Shown here in pieces: positions 16,211 through 24,790 of a DNA stretch of 64,000 nucleotides. Source of the stretch: DASQFQ01 sp963722815 (GTDB lineage: Bacteria > Actinomycetota > Thermoleophilia > Solirubrobacterales > Solirubrobacteraceae); NCBI GenBank assembly GCA_963722815.1, contig CAVROM010000003.1:1-64000 (forward strand), in the 5' to 3' direction. A program made the position numbers and the translations under genes. The notes under the pieces were generated by a model. It was not told the DNA's origin and did no database searches. It worked only from the letters and a program-made list of their open reading frames with translations. Numbering within the stretch: the stretch's first letter is position 1; each line of letters starts with the position of its first letter.

Positions 16211-17169
16211 GCCGCCACCTCCTCACGCTCGGCCTCGTGGCCGGTCAGCGACAGGAAGACGTCGTCGAGCGTCGGGCGCCGCACCGCGACGTCGTCGACG
16301 CTCAGCTTCGCCTCGTCGAGCCGCCGCACCGCCTCCATCAGCGCGCCGCCGCGGTCCTCGACCGGCAGGCGCACCGAGCGCCCGTCGATCTGCGGCTCCG
16401 TGTCGACCATGCCGCCGAGCACCCAGGCGGCCTCGAGCGCCATGTTCTCATCGGCGAGGTGGACCTCGAGCCGCTCTCCGCCGACGCGGTCCTTGAGCTC
16501 GTCGGCGGTGCCGTCGGCGATCACGCGGCCGTGGTCGATGACCGCGATCCGGTCCGCCAGCCGGTCTGCCTCGTCGAGGTACTGGGTGGTGAGGAGGACG
16601 GTCGTCCCGTCGGCGACCAGCGCCTCGATCGTCTCCCACAGCTCGAGCCGGCTGCGCGGGTCGAGGCCGGTCGTCGGCTCGTCGAGGAAGAGCACCGGCG
16701 GGCGCGCGACCAGCGCGGCGGCGAGGTCGAGCCGGCGCCGCATGCCGCCCGAGTACGTCTTCGCCACGCGCGCGCCCGCGTCGCTCAGGCCGAAGCGCTC
16801 GAGCAGCTCCGCGGCGCGCGCCTTGGCCGCGCGGCGGCGGTGGCCGTACAGGCGGCCGACCATGGTCAGGTTCTCGAGCCCGGTGAGGTTCTCGTCGACC
16901 GCCGCGTTCTGGCCCGCGAGGCCGATGCGGGAGCGGAGCTGCGCGGCCTCGCGGACCACGTCGAGGCCGGCCACGCGGGCCGTGCCGGCGTCGGGGGAGA
17001 GCAGCGTGGAGAGGATGCGGACGGTCGTCGTCTTGCCCGCGCCGTTGGGCCCGAGCACGCCAAGGACGGTGCCGGGGGCGGCCTCGAGCTCGACGCCGTC
17101 GAGCGCGCGCACGTCGCCGTACGACTTGACGAGGCCGCTGACCTCGATCGCTGGGGGGAGAGAATGCAT
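16207..17169 (-). CDS. ABC exporter ATPase (DrrA-like)
   Basis: This 320-residue ATPase has Walker A GPNGAGKTTT, the Q-loop region GLAGQNAAVDENLTG, signature YSGGMRRRLDLAAAL, Walker B PVLFLDEPTTGLDP and the H-loop equivalent LLTTQYLDEAD. The Q at the last site replaces His, as is common in DrrA-type proteins. A C-terminal DUF4162-like extension (GERLEVHLADENM to RRPTLDDVFLSLTG) is the DrrA hallmark. It is divergent from a WYL regulator gene 61 bp away, which is its likely controller. Confidence 0.93.
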   Translation of the reverse strand: MHSLPPAIEVSGLVKSYGDVRALDGVELEAAPGTVLGVLGPNGAGKTTTVRILSTLLSPDAGTARVAGLDVVREAAQLRSRIGLAGQNAAVDENLTGLENLTMVGRLYGHRRRAAKARAAELLERFGLSDAGARVAKTYSGGMRRRLDLAAALVARPPVLFLDEPTTGLDPRSRLELWETIEALVADGTTVLLTTQYLDEADRLADRIAVIDHGRVIADGTADELKDRVGGERLEVHLADENMALEAAWVLGGMVDTEPQIDGRSVRLPVEDRGGALMEAVRRLDEAKLSVDDVAVRRPTLDDVFLSLTGHEAEREEVAA

Positions 17170-17204
17170 CGGGGAACCCTCTCAACGGTTTAGGTCAGCT
17201 TCTG

Positions 17205-17220
17205 TCCTCAATATCGAGGA
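17205..17220. promoter_or_regulatory. Palindromic operator candidate between drrA-like and WYL genes
   Basis: TCCTCAATATCGAGGA is a palindrome with one mismatched pair out of eight. It sits in the 61-bp divergent region and overlaps the GAGGAG ribosome-binding site of the WYL regulator gene. The position fits binding by that regulator to control itself and the exporter. Confidence 0.45.
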
Positions 17221-17230
17221 GACTGCGCGC

Positions 17231-18193
17231 GTGGCCGAAACCACCTCCAGCCGCCTCCTCACGCTCCTGTCGCTGCTGCAGGGCCGGCGCGACTGGCCGG
17301 GCCAGGAACTCGCCGACCGCCTCGAGGTGTCCGGCCGCACCGTGCGTCGCGACGTCGACCGGCTGCGCGAGCTCGGCTACCCGGTCGAGTCGCTGACCGG
17401 CCCAGCGGGCGGCTACCGGCTGGCGGCCGGCGCCGCGATGCCGCCGCTGCTGCTCGACGACGACGAGGCGATCGCGATCGCCGTCGGGCTGCGCACGGCG
17501 GCGCGCGCGTCCGTGACCGGGATCGAGGAGACGTCGGTGCGCGCGCTGGTCAAGCTCGAGCAGGTGCTGCCCGCCCACTTGCGCCGGCGCGTGCAGGCGC
17601 TCGGCGCCGCGACCACGACGCTGTCCTACGAGGGCGGCCCGACCGCCGACCCGCAGGTGCTGACGCTGCTGGCCGCCGCCTGCCGCGACCGCGAGCGGCT
17701 GCGCTTCGGCTACCAGGCGCGCGAGGGCGAGCGCTCGCGCCGCGAGGCCGAGCCGCACTCGCTCGTCAACGTCGGCCGCCGCTGGTACCTCGTGGCGTGG
17801 GACTGCGGGCGCAAGGACTGGCGCACGTTCCGGGTCGACCGCCTCACGCGCCCGCACGCGAGCGGGCGCTTCCAGCCGCGCGAGCTGCCGGCCGAGGACG
17901 CCGCGACGTTCGTCTCGCGGTCGCTGCGGGCGCGGCCCAACCGCTACGAGGCGCGGCTGACGCTGCACGCCTCGGCGGACGAGATGCGCAAGCGGGCGCC
18001 GCGCTACGTCGGCCCGTTCGAGCCGCTCGCCGAGGAGCGCTGCGAGTACCGCACCGGCGACGACAACCTCGACTGGCTCGCGGCGCGCCTCACGATGCTC
18101 GGGGTCGAGTTCGAGGTCCACGAGCCGCCCGAGCTGATCGAGCACCTGCAGGCGCTCGCGGCGCGGCTGGCACGGGCGGCTCAGCCGGCCTGA
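17231..18193 (+). CDS. HTH/WYL-domain transcriptional regulator
   Basis: This 320-residue regulator has an N-terminal HTH_11 (SRLLTLLSLLQGRRDWPGQELADRLEVSGRTVRRDVDRLRELGYPVES), a GPAGGYRLA turn, and a WYL domain (LRFGYQ to RRWYLVAWDCGRKDWRTFRVDRL) with a C-terminal WCX extension. WYL domains sense nucleic-acid-derived or other small ligands. The GTG start is chosen because GAGGAG lies 8 bp upstream; an in-frame extension upstream overlaps the ATPase gene and is a shadow. The gene is divergent from the DrrAB-like exporter and convergent with the TetR gene, their 3' ends overlapping by 13 bp. Confidence 0.92.
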   Translation: MAETTSSRLLTLLSLLQGRRDWPGQELADRLEVSGRTVRRDVDRLRELGYPVESLTGPAGGYRLAAGAAMPPLLLDDDEAIAIAVGLRTAARASVTGIEETSVRALVKLEQVLPAHLRRRVQALGAATTTLSYEGGPTADPQVLTLLAAACRDRERLRFGYQAREGERSRREAEPHSLVNVGRRWYLVAWDCGRKDWRTFRVDRLTRPHASGRFQPRELPAEDAATFVSRSLRARPNRYEARLTLHASADEMRKRAPRYVGPFEPLAEERCEYRTGDDNLDWLAARLTMLGVEFEVHEPPELIEHLQALAARLARAAQPA

Positions 18194-18831
18194 ACGACGG
18201 CGAGCGCCCCGTCGATGCAGGTGCGCACCACGCGCTCGGGCTCGACCGTGAAGAGGCCGGGGATGCCCGGCGCGACGTTGCGGACGCCGACGCCGATGCG
18301 CGCAAGGTGCATCAGCCCGAGGCCCTGGGTCCACAGCACGTTGGCCGTGTAGTCCGGGTCCTCGACGGCGAACACGCCCGCCTCGGCGCCGTCGCGCAGC
18401 ACCGCCGCCGAGACGCCCAGGCAGCGCGCCATGCCCTGCCCCAGCCGCAGCCAGATCGACTCCGAGACGATCTCGGACAGCTCGCTCGCCGGGCGGTGCA
18501 TGAGCGAGATGCACGAGTCGAGGAAGGCGGGGTACCGCAGGCAGTAGCGGGCGTAGGCCTCGGTCAGCCGCTCGAGCCGGCGCACCGGGTCGGGCTCGCC
18601 GGCGGTCGTGGCCTCCAGCGCCGCTCCGAGCTCCGCGAGGTAGTCGATGACGGCGGCCACGAACAGCTCCTCCTTGGAGGAGAAGTGGCGGTAGATCAGG
18701 CCGCGCGCGATGCCGGCCGCGCGCGCGATCTCCTCCACCGGCGCGTCCTGCATGCCGCGCTCGTCGAACAGCGCGCGGGTGACCTTGACGAGCTCCCGCT
18801 CGCGCGTCCGGGGCGTGGTTCGCGTCGCCAT
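18181..18831 (-). CDS. TetR-family transcriptional regulator
   Basis: This 216-residue protein has an N-terminal HTH, RELVKVTRALFDERGMQDAPVEEIARAAGIARGLIYRHFSSKEELF, then a helical ligand domain. It is divergent from the ferredoxin reductase/desaturase genes, with 51 bp between the starts. The palindrome AGTGTGACACT there covers the predicted -35 of those genes, so the protein probably represses them. Fatty acyl-CoA-type ligands are usual for TetR regulators of desaturase modules, but that is inference. Confidence 0.92.
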   Translation of the reverse strand: MATRTTPRTRERELVKVTRALFDERGMQDAPVEEIARAAGIARGLIYRHFSSKEELFVAAVIDYLAELGAALEATTAGEPDPVRRLERLTEAYARYCLRYPAFLDSCISLMHRPASELSEIVSESIWLRLGQGMARCLGVSAAVLRDGAEAGVFAVEDPDYTANVLWTQGLGLMHLARIGVGVRNVAPGIPGLFTVEPERVVRTCIDGALAVVQAG

Positions 18832-18833
18832 GT

Positions 18834-18873
18834 GAACGGAAGTGTGACACTCGTTCTCATGGATGGCTAGGAT
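18834..18873 (+). promoter_or_regulatory. Promoter and TetR operator for the reductase/desaturase operon
   Basis: A -35-like GTGACA (18844-18849) and a -10 TAGGAT (18868-18873) are separated by 18 bp. The palindrome AGTGTGACACT (18841-18851), framed by GAACG and CGTTC, overlaps the -35. The GTG start at 18883 is only nine bases after the -10, so the transcript should be leaderless or nearly so. Confidence 0.55.
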
Positions 18874-18882
18874 GCCGCGCTC

Positions 18883-19977
18883 GTGGCGGAGAAAGGCGCA
18901 CCCCCGAAGGTCCCGCGGCTGCAGCGCCGCGTGCTCAATGCGATCCGCGCGTTCACCTCGCCGCTGCTGCCCGACGACTACCTCGAGCTGATCAACCCGC
19001 TGTGGTCGACCCGCGAGCTGCGCGGCAAGATCGAGAGCATCGACGCCGAGACGCCCGACGCCGCGACGGTCACGATCCGGCCGGGCTACGAGTGGGAGGG
19101 CCACCGGGCCGGCCAGCACCTGCGCGTCGGGCTCGACATCAACGGCCGCCGCCACTGGCGCGCGTACTCGCTGACCTCCGACCCGGGTCGCCCCGACGGT
19201 TTCATCTCGATCACGATCAAGAACGTCGACGCGGGCACCGTCTCGCCCTACCTCGTGCGGCGGGGGCGGCCGGGCAGCATCGTGTCGCTGGGCGGGGTCG
19301 AGGGCGAGTTCGTGCTCCCCGACCCGTTGCCCGAGAAGCTCCTGTTCATCAGCGCCGGCAGCGGGATCACGCCGATCATGAGCATGCTGCGCAGCCTCGA
19401 GCACCAGGGCGCGCTCGGCGACGTCCTGCTCATCCACTCCGCGCGCACCCCGGACGACGTGATCTTCGGCGAGCAGCTGCGCGCGATGGAGAAGCGGAAC
19501 GAAGGATTCCGCCTGCACGAGCAGATGACCGGCGAGATGGGGCGCTTCACGCCCGCGGACCTCGAAACGCTGTGCCCGGACTGGAAGCAGCGCGAGGCGT
19601 TCATCTCCGGGCCCGCCGAGCTGCTCGACGCGCTCGACGAGCACTGGGACGCGCACGCCGACTGCGACCGCCTGCATATGGAGCGCTTCCAGCCGATCCT
19701 CGGCGAGGCCGAGGAGGGCGAGGGCGGGACGATCAAGTTCCTCAAGAGCGACTGCGAGGCGCACTCCGACGGCTCGAAGCCGATCCTCGTGGCAGGCGAG
19801 GACGCCGGGCTGACGCTCCCGTTCGGCTGCCGCGAGGGCGTGTGCCACACCTGCGTCGGCGAGCTCAAGTCGGGCGAGATCCGCGACCTGCGCACCGGGA
19901 AGGTCTCCGGCTCGCGCGGCGAGATGGTCCGCACCTGCATCAACGCCCCCGAGGGCCCCGTGGAGATCGAGCTGTGA
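18883..19977 (+). CDS. Ferredoxin reductase with C-terminal [2Fe-2S] ferredoxin domain
   Basis: This 364-residue electron-transfer protein has the FAD-binding RAYSLTSDPG, an NAD(P)-binding SAGSGITPIMSMLRSLEHQG, and a plant-type ferredoxin domain with FGCREGVCHTCVGEL and a final RTCI supplying four Cys. The layout matches mycobacterial oxidoreductases (Rv3230c type) that feed electrons from NADPH to an acyl desaturase. The next gene, 11 bp downstream, is that desaturase. The start is a GTG placed just after a -10 element. Confidence 0.93.
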   Translation: MAEKGAPPKVPRLQRRVLNAIRAFTSPLLPDDYLELINPLWSTRELRGKIESIDAETPDAATVTIRPGYEWEGHRAGQHLRVGLDINGRRHWRAYSLTSDPGRPDGFISITIKNVDAGTVSPYLVRRGRPGSIVSLGGVEGEFVLPDPLPEKLLFISAGSGITPIMSMLRSLEHQGALGDVLLIHSARTPDDVIFGEQLRAMEKRNEGFRLHEQMTGEMGRFTPADLETLCPDWKQREAFISGPAELLDALDEHWDAHADCDRLHMERFQPILGEAEEGEGGTIKFLKSDCEAHSDGSKPILVAGEDAGLTLPFGCREGVCHTCVGELKSGEIRDLRTGKVSGSRGEMVRTCINAPEGPVEIEL

Positions 19978-19988
19978 AAGGACCCGAG

Positions 19989-21257
19989 ATGGACACCGAG
20001 ATCGAGAACCCCCTGCACCGCCTCATGCCCGAGCAGATCGAGGCGATCGGCAAGGAGTTCGACCAGCTGCACGAGGAGGTCCACGACGACCTCGGCGACC
20101 GCGACGCGCGCTACATCCGCTCGATGATCGAGCTCCACCGGCGGCTCGCGCTGCTCGGTCGCGTGCTGCTCGTCGGCTCGCGCTACAAGCCGCTGTGGGC
20201 GGCCGGGACGGCGACGCTCTCGCTGGCCAAGATCCTCGAGAACATGGAGATCGGCCACAACGTCATGCACGGCCAGTGGGACTGGATGAACGACCCGGTC
20301 ATCAACTCGGCGGCGTGGGACTGGGACAGCGCGTCGACGCCCGAGGCGTGGAAGCACTCGCACAACTACATCCACCACACGTACACGAACATCCGCGGCA
20401 AGGACAAGGACCTCGGCTACGAGATCATGCGGATCGACCCGCATCAGAAGTGGCACCCGGTCTACCTGGCGCAGCCGTTCTACAACCTCGCGCTGGCGGC
20501 GCTGTTCGAATGGGGCGTCGCGTTCCACGACCTCGACTTCGACGCCGTCCGCAGCGGCGAGAAGTCCAAGGAGGAGGTCCGGCGCCAGCTCAAGGGGATG
20601 GCGGCCAAGGCGCGCTCCCAGATCGTCAAGGACTACATCGCGTTCCCCGCGCTGAGCGCGCTCATCATGGCGATCCCCGACGCGCGCACGCGTGCGAAGG
20701 ACGAGGGGCGCTGGGAGACGGTGAAGCGGCGCGCGCGGCGGCGCCCGGAGCCGCGCAAGAACCTGCTGCGGCCGACCTTCATGTCGACGCTGACCGCCGA
20801 CGTCACGGCCAACGTGATCCGCAACGTGTGGGCCTACGCGATCATCTTCTGCGGGCACTTCCCCGACCAGACGTACACGTTCAACCAGGAGGAGACGGAG
20901 GACGAGACGACCGGCGGCCGCTACGTGCGGCAGCTGATCGGTGCGGCCAACATCGAGGGCAGCGCGCTCTTCCACGTCATCAGCGGCAACCTCGGCTACC
21001 AGGTCGAGCATCACCTCTACCCGGACATGCCGAGCACCCGCTACGGCGAGATCGCACCGCGCGTGCGGGAGATCTGCGAGCGCTACGAGCTGCCCTACAA
21101 CACCGGCCCGTTCCTCAAGCAGCTCGGGATGGTGCAGCGCACGATCCTCCGGCTCGCGTTCCCGGGCGGGAAGGTCCGGCCGAAGCCCGGGCCCTACAAA
21201 GGCGAGAAGCTCAAGGGCTCCGGCGAGCAGACCGACCGGCTGGCCGCGGCGGCTTAG
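19989..21257 (+). CDS. Membrane fatty acid desaturase (DesA3-like)
   Basis: This 422-residue acyl desaturase has the three histidine boxes of the family: GHNVMHG (His90, His94), HSHNYIHH (His125, His129, His130) and QVEHHLYP near residue 345. Together these hold a di-iron centre. Hydrophobic stretches flank the boxes. It probably introduces a double bond into an acyl-CoA or membrane lipid chain, with electrons from the reductase encoded just upstream. The pair resembles DesA3/Rv3230c of mycobacteria. A Lys/Gly/Pro-rich C-terminal tail follows the last helix. The ATG is preceded by GAAAGGACCCGAG. Confidence 0.93.
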   Translation: MDTEIENPLHRLMPEQIEAIGKEFDQLHEEVHDDLGDRDARYIRSMIELHRRLALLGRVLLVGSRYKPLWAAGTATLSLAKILENMEIGHNVMHGQWDWMNDPVINSAAWDWDSASTPEAWKHSHNYIHHTYTNIRGKDKDLGYEIMRIDPHQKWHPVYLAQPFYNLALAALFEWGVAFHDLDFDAVRSGEKSKEEVRRQLKGMAAKARSQIVKDYIAFPALSALIMAIPDARTRAKDEGRWETVKRRARRRPEPRKNLLRPTFMSTLTADVTANVIRNVWAYAIIFCGHFPDQTYTFNQEETEDETTGGRYVRQLIGAANIEGSALFHVISGNLGYQVEHHLYPDMPSTRYGEIAPRVREICERYELPYNTGPFLKQLGMVQRTILRLAFPGGKVRPKPGPYKGEKLKGSGEQTDRLAAAA

Positions 21258-21277
21258 ACGCCAAGCCAGGCAGCTTG

Positions 21278-22060
21278 CTAGGCGGCGCGCCGCTGGGGCG
21301 GGCCGGTACGGCCGCGGCGCTTGGCCGCGATCGCGGCCTCGTCGGCCTCGGCGAGGAGGCACTCCGGGGTCGTCCCGTCGGCGGGGAAGACCGCGGTGCC
21401 GATGCTCGCGCTCAGCCCGCTGACGCCGGTCGTCACGGCCGCGAGCGACTTGCGCACGCGCTCGACGAGGTGCTCGGCGTGCGCGGCGTCGGTCTGCGGT
21501 GCGAGCACGCAGAACTCGTCGCCGCCGAGCCGCACCACCGTGTCCTGCGCGCGCACCGCGCCGACCAGTGCGCTCGCGGTCTCGCACAGCACCTCGTCGC
21601 CGGCGTCGTGACCGAAGCGGTCGTTGACGCCCTTGAAGCCGTCGAGGTCGAGCGCGAGCACGGAGAACGACTCGCCGTGGCGCGTGTGGCGGGCGATCTC
21701 GTAGCCGAGCCGCTCATCGAGGGCGCGCCGGTTGGCGAGGCCGGTCAGCGGGTCGCGGAGGGCGAAGCCCCGCATCGCGTCGCGCTCGCGCTCGAGCCGC
21801 GCGCGCAGCGCGCGCAGCACGCCCAGGCTGGCCGGCACGACGACGAGCGCCGGCATCAGCGGCGGCGGCGCGGCGACCGCGGCGGCCAGCACGACGAGCG
21901 CGCCCGACGCGAGCGCGGCTCGAGCGGTGGGCTCGGCGCCGGCGAGCACCAGCGCGCCCGGCACGCAGGCCCAGAAGCCCTCCGGCCTCCAGGCCAGCGC
22001 GAAGCCCGCCACCAACCCGGCGACCAGCAGCGCCCTCAGCGTCCTTGCGGCGGGAGACAC
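21278..22060 (-). CDS. GGDEF-domain diguanylate cyclase
   Basis: This 260-residue protein has a hydrophobic N-terminal half with about four membrane segments (residues 8-85). A short linker and a GGDEF domain follow: DPLTGLANRRALDERL, LDLDGFKGVNDRFGHDAGDEVL and VRLGGDEFCVLAP, with the active-site GGDEF intact. It should make c-di-GMP. There is no obvious RxxD inhibitory site four residues before the motif (AQDTVVRLGGDEF has QDTV), so product inhibition may be weak. An HD-GYP phosphodiesterase in the window (38513) could degrade the signal. Confidence 0.92.
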   Translation of the reverse strand: MSPAARTLRALLVAGLVAGFALAWRPEGFWACVPGALVLAGAEPTARAALASGALVVLAAAVAAPPPLMPALVVVPASLGVLRALRARLERERDAMRGFALRDPLTGLANRRALDERLGYEIARHTRHGESFSVLALDLDGFKGVNDRFGHDAGDEVLCETASALVGAVRAQDTVVRLGGDEFCVLAPQTDAAHAEHLVERVRKSLAAVTTGVSGLSASIGTAVFPADGTTPECLLAEADEAAIAAKRRGRTGPPQRRAA

Positions 22061-22085
22061 GCCGCAAGAGTGACGGCGGTGCCGG

Positions 22086-23981
22086 TCAGAACGGCTTGCG
22101 CGCGGTGATGTAGGTCCAGTTGGCGTCGAAGGACGGGCGGCCGCCGAACTGCGTCTCCATCGCGTGCCGGATCAGGTGCAGGCGGTCGCGCAGGGCGCCC
22201 GGCGTCGGCTCCGGCCCGCCGACCCAGCCGAGCACCGCGTCGTGGTAGGCGCTGAGGAACTCGAACCACTCGTTCACGCGCGCCTCGATCGTCTCCTCGC
22301 GTACGTCGAGCACCTCGAAGCCGGCCGCCTCCAGCGCGCCGAGATAGGCGTCGAGCGGCCGCGGCGGGACGAACACGCGGTTGCGGTACTCGGCGTGCGC
22401 GGCGGCGGCGGCGTCGACCGCGTCGCGGTAGTGGAGGTAGCGCGGGTCGGAGCGCACGAGCCCCTCCGCGAGCCCGGCGATGCCCGACACGGTCTCGTCA
22501 AGGTCGCCGAAGTTGACGAACACGCCGCCGCCGGGGCGCAGCGCGCGCATCCAGGTGGCGAGCGTCGCCTGCAGGTCGGGATAGAGATGGATCGCGTTCG
22601 TGCAGGCGAGCGCATCGACCTCGAGCCCGAGTGCCTCGTCGAGCGTCTGCCGCAGCGCGACCGTCGGATCGCCGCGGTACTTCTCGCGCGCGATGCGGAG
22701 GAAGCGCGCGGACGGATCGACGAGCACCACGCCGACCCGGCGGTCCAGGATCCGCCGCCGCAGCCGGTCGAGCAGCGTGCCGGTGCCGGCGGAGTAGTCG
22801 AGCAGCAGGTCGCCGTCCTGGAGCGTGCCCGCGAGGTCCTCGACGGTGAGGTCGAGGCTGCGGTACCAGACGTGCGCGTCGACGTGGTCGTAGGCGAGGG
22901 CGGTGGTCTCGTCCCACTCCGCGTCCGGCGCCGGCACGAAGCCCTCCGGCCACTGGAACCCGCCGGCGCCGGCCAGCGGCGCGCTCAGCTCGCGGTGCAG
23001 CTCGAGCAGGCCGGCCACCGCCGCCGCGCCGCCGCGGCCCCAGCCGCACTCGGTGGCGATCCCGAAGCCCTGCACGTGCTCGCGCGCCGCGGCGATCCGG
23101 CGGCGCGAGCCGTCGGGGTCGCCCGCGTGGATCAGCCCGAGGTAGAGCTCGGTCGTCGCGGGCAGGCGCAGCTCGCCGAGCGGCGCGAAGTAGCGGTCGT
23201 CCTCACGCTCCGCGGGCACCGGCAGGTGGATCCAGTCGGGCCCCGCCAGCGCGTTGGCCACCGCGACGAGCTTCGCCGCATCCTCCGGCTCGGCGAAGTG
23301 GCCGCTCTCGTCGTCGCCGTAACAGAGGTGGTAGCCGAGCTCGACACCCGCGGGCACCAGGCTCCCAAGCCGCAGCAGCCGCTCGACGATGCCGGCCTGG
23401 ACGTCGTCGAACCAGACCTCGATCGCGCCTTCCAGCATCGCGAACTCGTAGCGGGCGTCCCACTGGATCGCGAGCTGGTCGGCCGGGATCGCGGCCAGGA
23501 TGCGCTCGACCTCGGCCTGCATCTGCGCCTCGTAGACCGGCTCGAGCTCGGCCTGGTCCTCGAGCGCCACGAACGCGCTGACCGGCGCGAGCGGCGTCGG
23601 CAGCGAGACGAGGAAGCGACAGCCCGCGGGGATCGCGCCCTCACGCTTGAGCCGCGCGAACGTGTCGTACGACGCGATCGCCGCCGACGCGTAGCCGAGC
23701 TCCTCGAACGCGAGCCCGCTCGTGTCGACCCCGCTGCGCAGGCGCAGCTGCGGCAGCGCGCGGTAGGAGGACTCGCCCGGCGGCCCCATCTCGAACTGCG
23801 GGCGCGAGCTAAACAGCGGGTACTGCCAGACGATCCAGTCCGAGCGCGCGCCCGTCTCGCCGTCGGGCAGGCGGCGGACGCGGTCGCCGATTGCGCCCGC
23901 GACGCTGCGGAAGACCTCCTCGGCGCTCCCGAGCGGGACGCTGCCCACCAGGTGCACGCCGACCGGCGCGCTCTCCTCCAT
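22086..23981 (-). CDS. MetE-like domain fused to a SAM-dependent methyltransferase
   Basis: This 631-residue two-domain protein has a first ~350 residues with the beta-barrel pattern of cobalamin-independent methionine synthase/UROD-type proteins: VHLVGSVPLGSAEEVFRS, RLPDGETGARSDWIVWQ, AIQWDARYEFAMLEG and, at the end, FGIATECGWGRG with the Cys expected for zinc. From about residue 385 a class I methyltransferase follows, with motif I DLLLDYSAGTGTLLDRL and ACTNAIHLYPDLQATLATWMRALRPGG. The fusion suggests methyl-group transfer chemistry on a thiol or related substrate, but neither substrate is known. The gene stands alone between a diguanylate cyclase and a divergent flavin oxidoreductase. Confidence 0.82.
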   Translation of the reverse strand: MEESAPVGVHLVGSVPLGSAEEVFRSVAGAIGDRVRRLPDGETGARSDWIVWQYPLFSSRPQFEMGPPGESSYRALPQLRLRSGVDTSGLAFEELGYASAAIASYDTFARLKREGAIPAGCRFLVSLPTPLAPVSAFVALEDQAELEPVYEAQMQAEVERILAAIPADQLAIQWDARYEFAMLEGAIEVWFDDVQAGIVERLLRLGSLVPAGVELGYHLCYGDDESGHFAEPEDAAKLVAVANALAGPDWIHLPVPAEREDDRYFAPLGELRLPATTELYLGLIHAGDPDGSRRRIAAAREHVQGFGIATECGWGRGGAAAVAGLLELHRELSAPLAGAGGFQWPEGFVPAPDAEWDETTALAYDHVDAHVWYRSLDLTVEDLAGTLQDGDLLLDYSAGTGTLLDRLRRRILDRRVGVVLVDPSARFLRIAREKYRGDPTVALRQTLDEALGLEVDALACTNAIHLYPDLQATLATWMRALRPGGGVFVNFGDLDETVSGIAGLAEGLVRSDPRYLHYRDAVDAAAAAHAEYRNRVFVPPRPLDAYLGALEAAGFEVLDVREETIEARVNEWFEFLSAYHDAVLGWVGGPEPTPGALRDRLHLIRHAMETQFGGRPSFDANWTYITARKPF

Positions 23982-24040
23982 CGGGTTCGCAGGTTATCCC
24001 GCGGGCCGCCGGTAGGAGTCGTTCCGTATCTTCGGCTGAC

Positions 24041-24790
24041 GTGCCTGCCAAGCGAGCGATCTTCGTCGCCCCGTTCGGGGAGCTGTCCGAGCCGCGCGTG
24101 CTCGCGCAGCTCGCCGCCGAGACCGAGGCGGCCGGGTGGGACGGCTTCTTCGTCTGGGACCACATGGTCTACAGCGCGCCCGTGACCCACGTCGCCGACC
24201 CGTGGGTGGCGATGGCGGCGATCGCGGCGGCGACGTCGCGGGTGCGGATCGGCGCGCTCGTCACCCCGACGCCGCGGCGGCGGATCCACAAGCTCGCGCG
24301 CGAGACGGTCACGCTCGACCGCCTGAGCGAGGGGCGGCTGGTGCTCGGCGTGGGCGTCGGCGGCGACGCGCACGGCGAGTTCGGGCCGTTCGGCGAGGAG
24401 GCCGACATGCGCGAGCGCGCACGGCAGCTCGACGCCGACCTCGAGCGGCTGATGGCGCTGTGGGGCGGCGAGTTCCAGCCCGTGCCGGTGCAGCTGCCGC
24501 GGATCCCCGTATGGGTGGCGGCGCGCTGGCCGAACCGGCGGCCGGTGCGCCGCGCGCTGCGGTGGGACGGCATCTTCCCGATCGACCTGCCGGGCCCGGA
24601 CGCGCTCGCCGAGCTCGTGGCCGAGGTGCGCGCGGAGCGCGACGATGCCTTCGAGGTCGTGGTCGACGAGCCGGTGGCGGGAGCGGACTTCAGGCAGTGG
24701 GAGGCGGCGGGCGCGACGTGGTGCCTGACGGGGTTCGGGAAGGACCCGCGCGAGGCCGATGTGCGGGAGGCGATCGCAGCGCGTCCATGA
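24041..24790 (+). CDS. LLM-class flavin-dependent oxidoreductase
   Basis: This 249-residue luciferase-like monooxygenase fold protein has AKRAIFVAPFGELSEP at the start, GWDGFFVWDHMVY, DPWVAMAAIAAATSRVRIGALVTP, KLARETVTLDRLSEGRLVLGVGVGGD and a C-terminal barrel strand region. It is shorter than the usual ~290-340, so part of the insertion segment is missing. The cofactor (FMN or F420) cannot be told from sequence. The GTG start lies 8 bp after a TATCTT -10-like element. The stop overlaps the DUF488 gene (ATGA). Confidence 0.85.
   Translation: MPAKRAIFVAPFGELSEPRVLAQLAAETEAAGWDGFFVWDHMVYSAPVTHVADPWVAMAAIAAATSRVRIGALVTPTPRRRIHKLARETVTLDRLSEGRLVLGVGVGGDAHGEFGPFGEEADMRERARQLDADLERLMALWGGEFQPVPVQLPRIPVWVAARWPNRRPVRRALRWDGIFPIDLPGPDALAELVAEVRAERDDAFEVVVDEPVAGADFRQWEAAGATWCLTGFGKDPREADVREAIAARP

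Noticed and set aside
16400..17230. N-terminal extension of the WYL regulator by about 277 codons
   Set aside because: The extension overlaps the ABC ATPase gene in antisense. The ribosome-binding site and HTH start at the GTG at 17231.
19248..21587. Minus-strand open frame of 779 codons
   Set aside because: Antisense to the ferredoxin reductase and desaturase, both of which have full catalytic motifs.
22164..24185. Plus-strand open frame of 673 codons
   Set aside because: Antisense to the MetE-like/methyltransferase fusion. No domain of its own.
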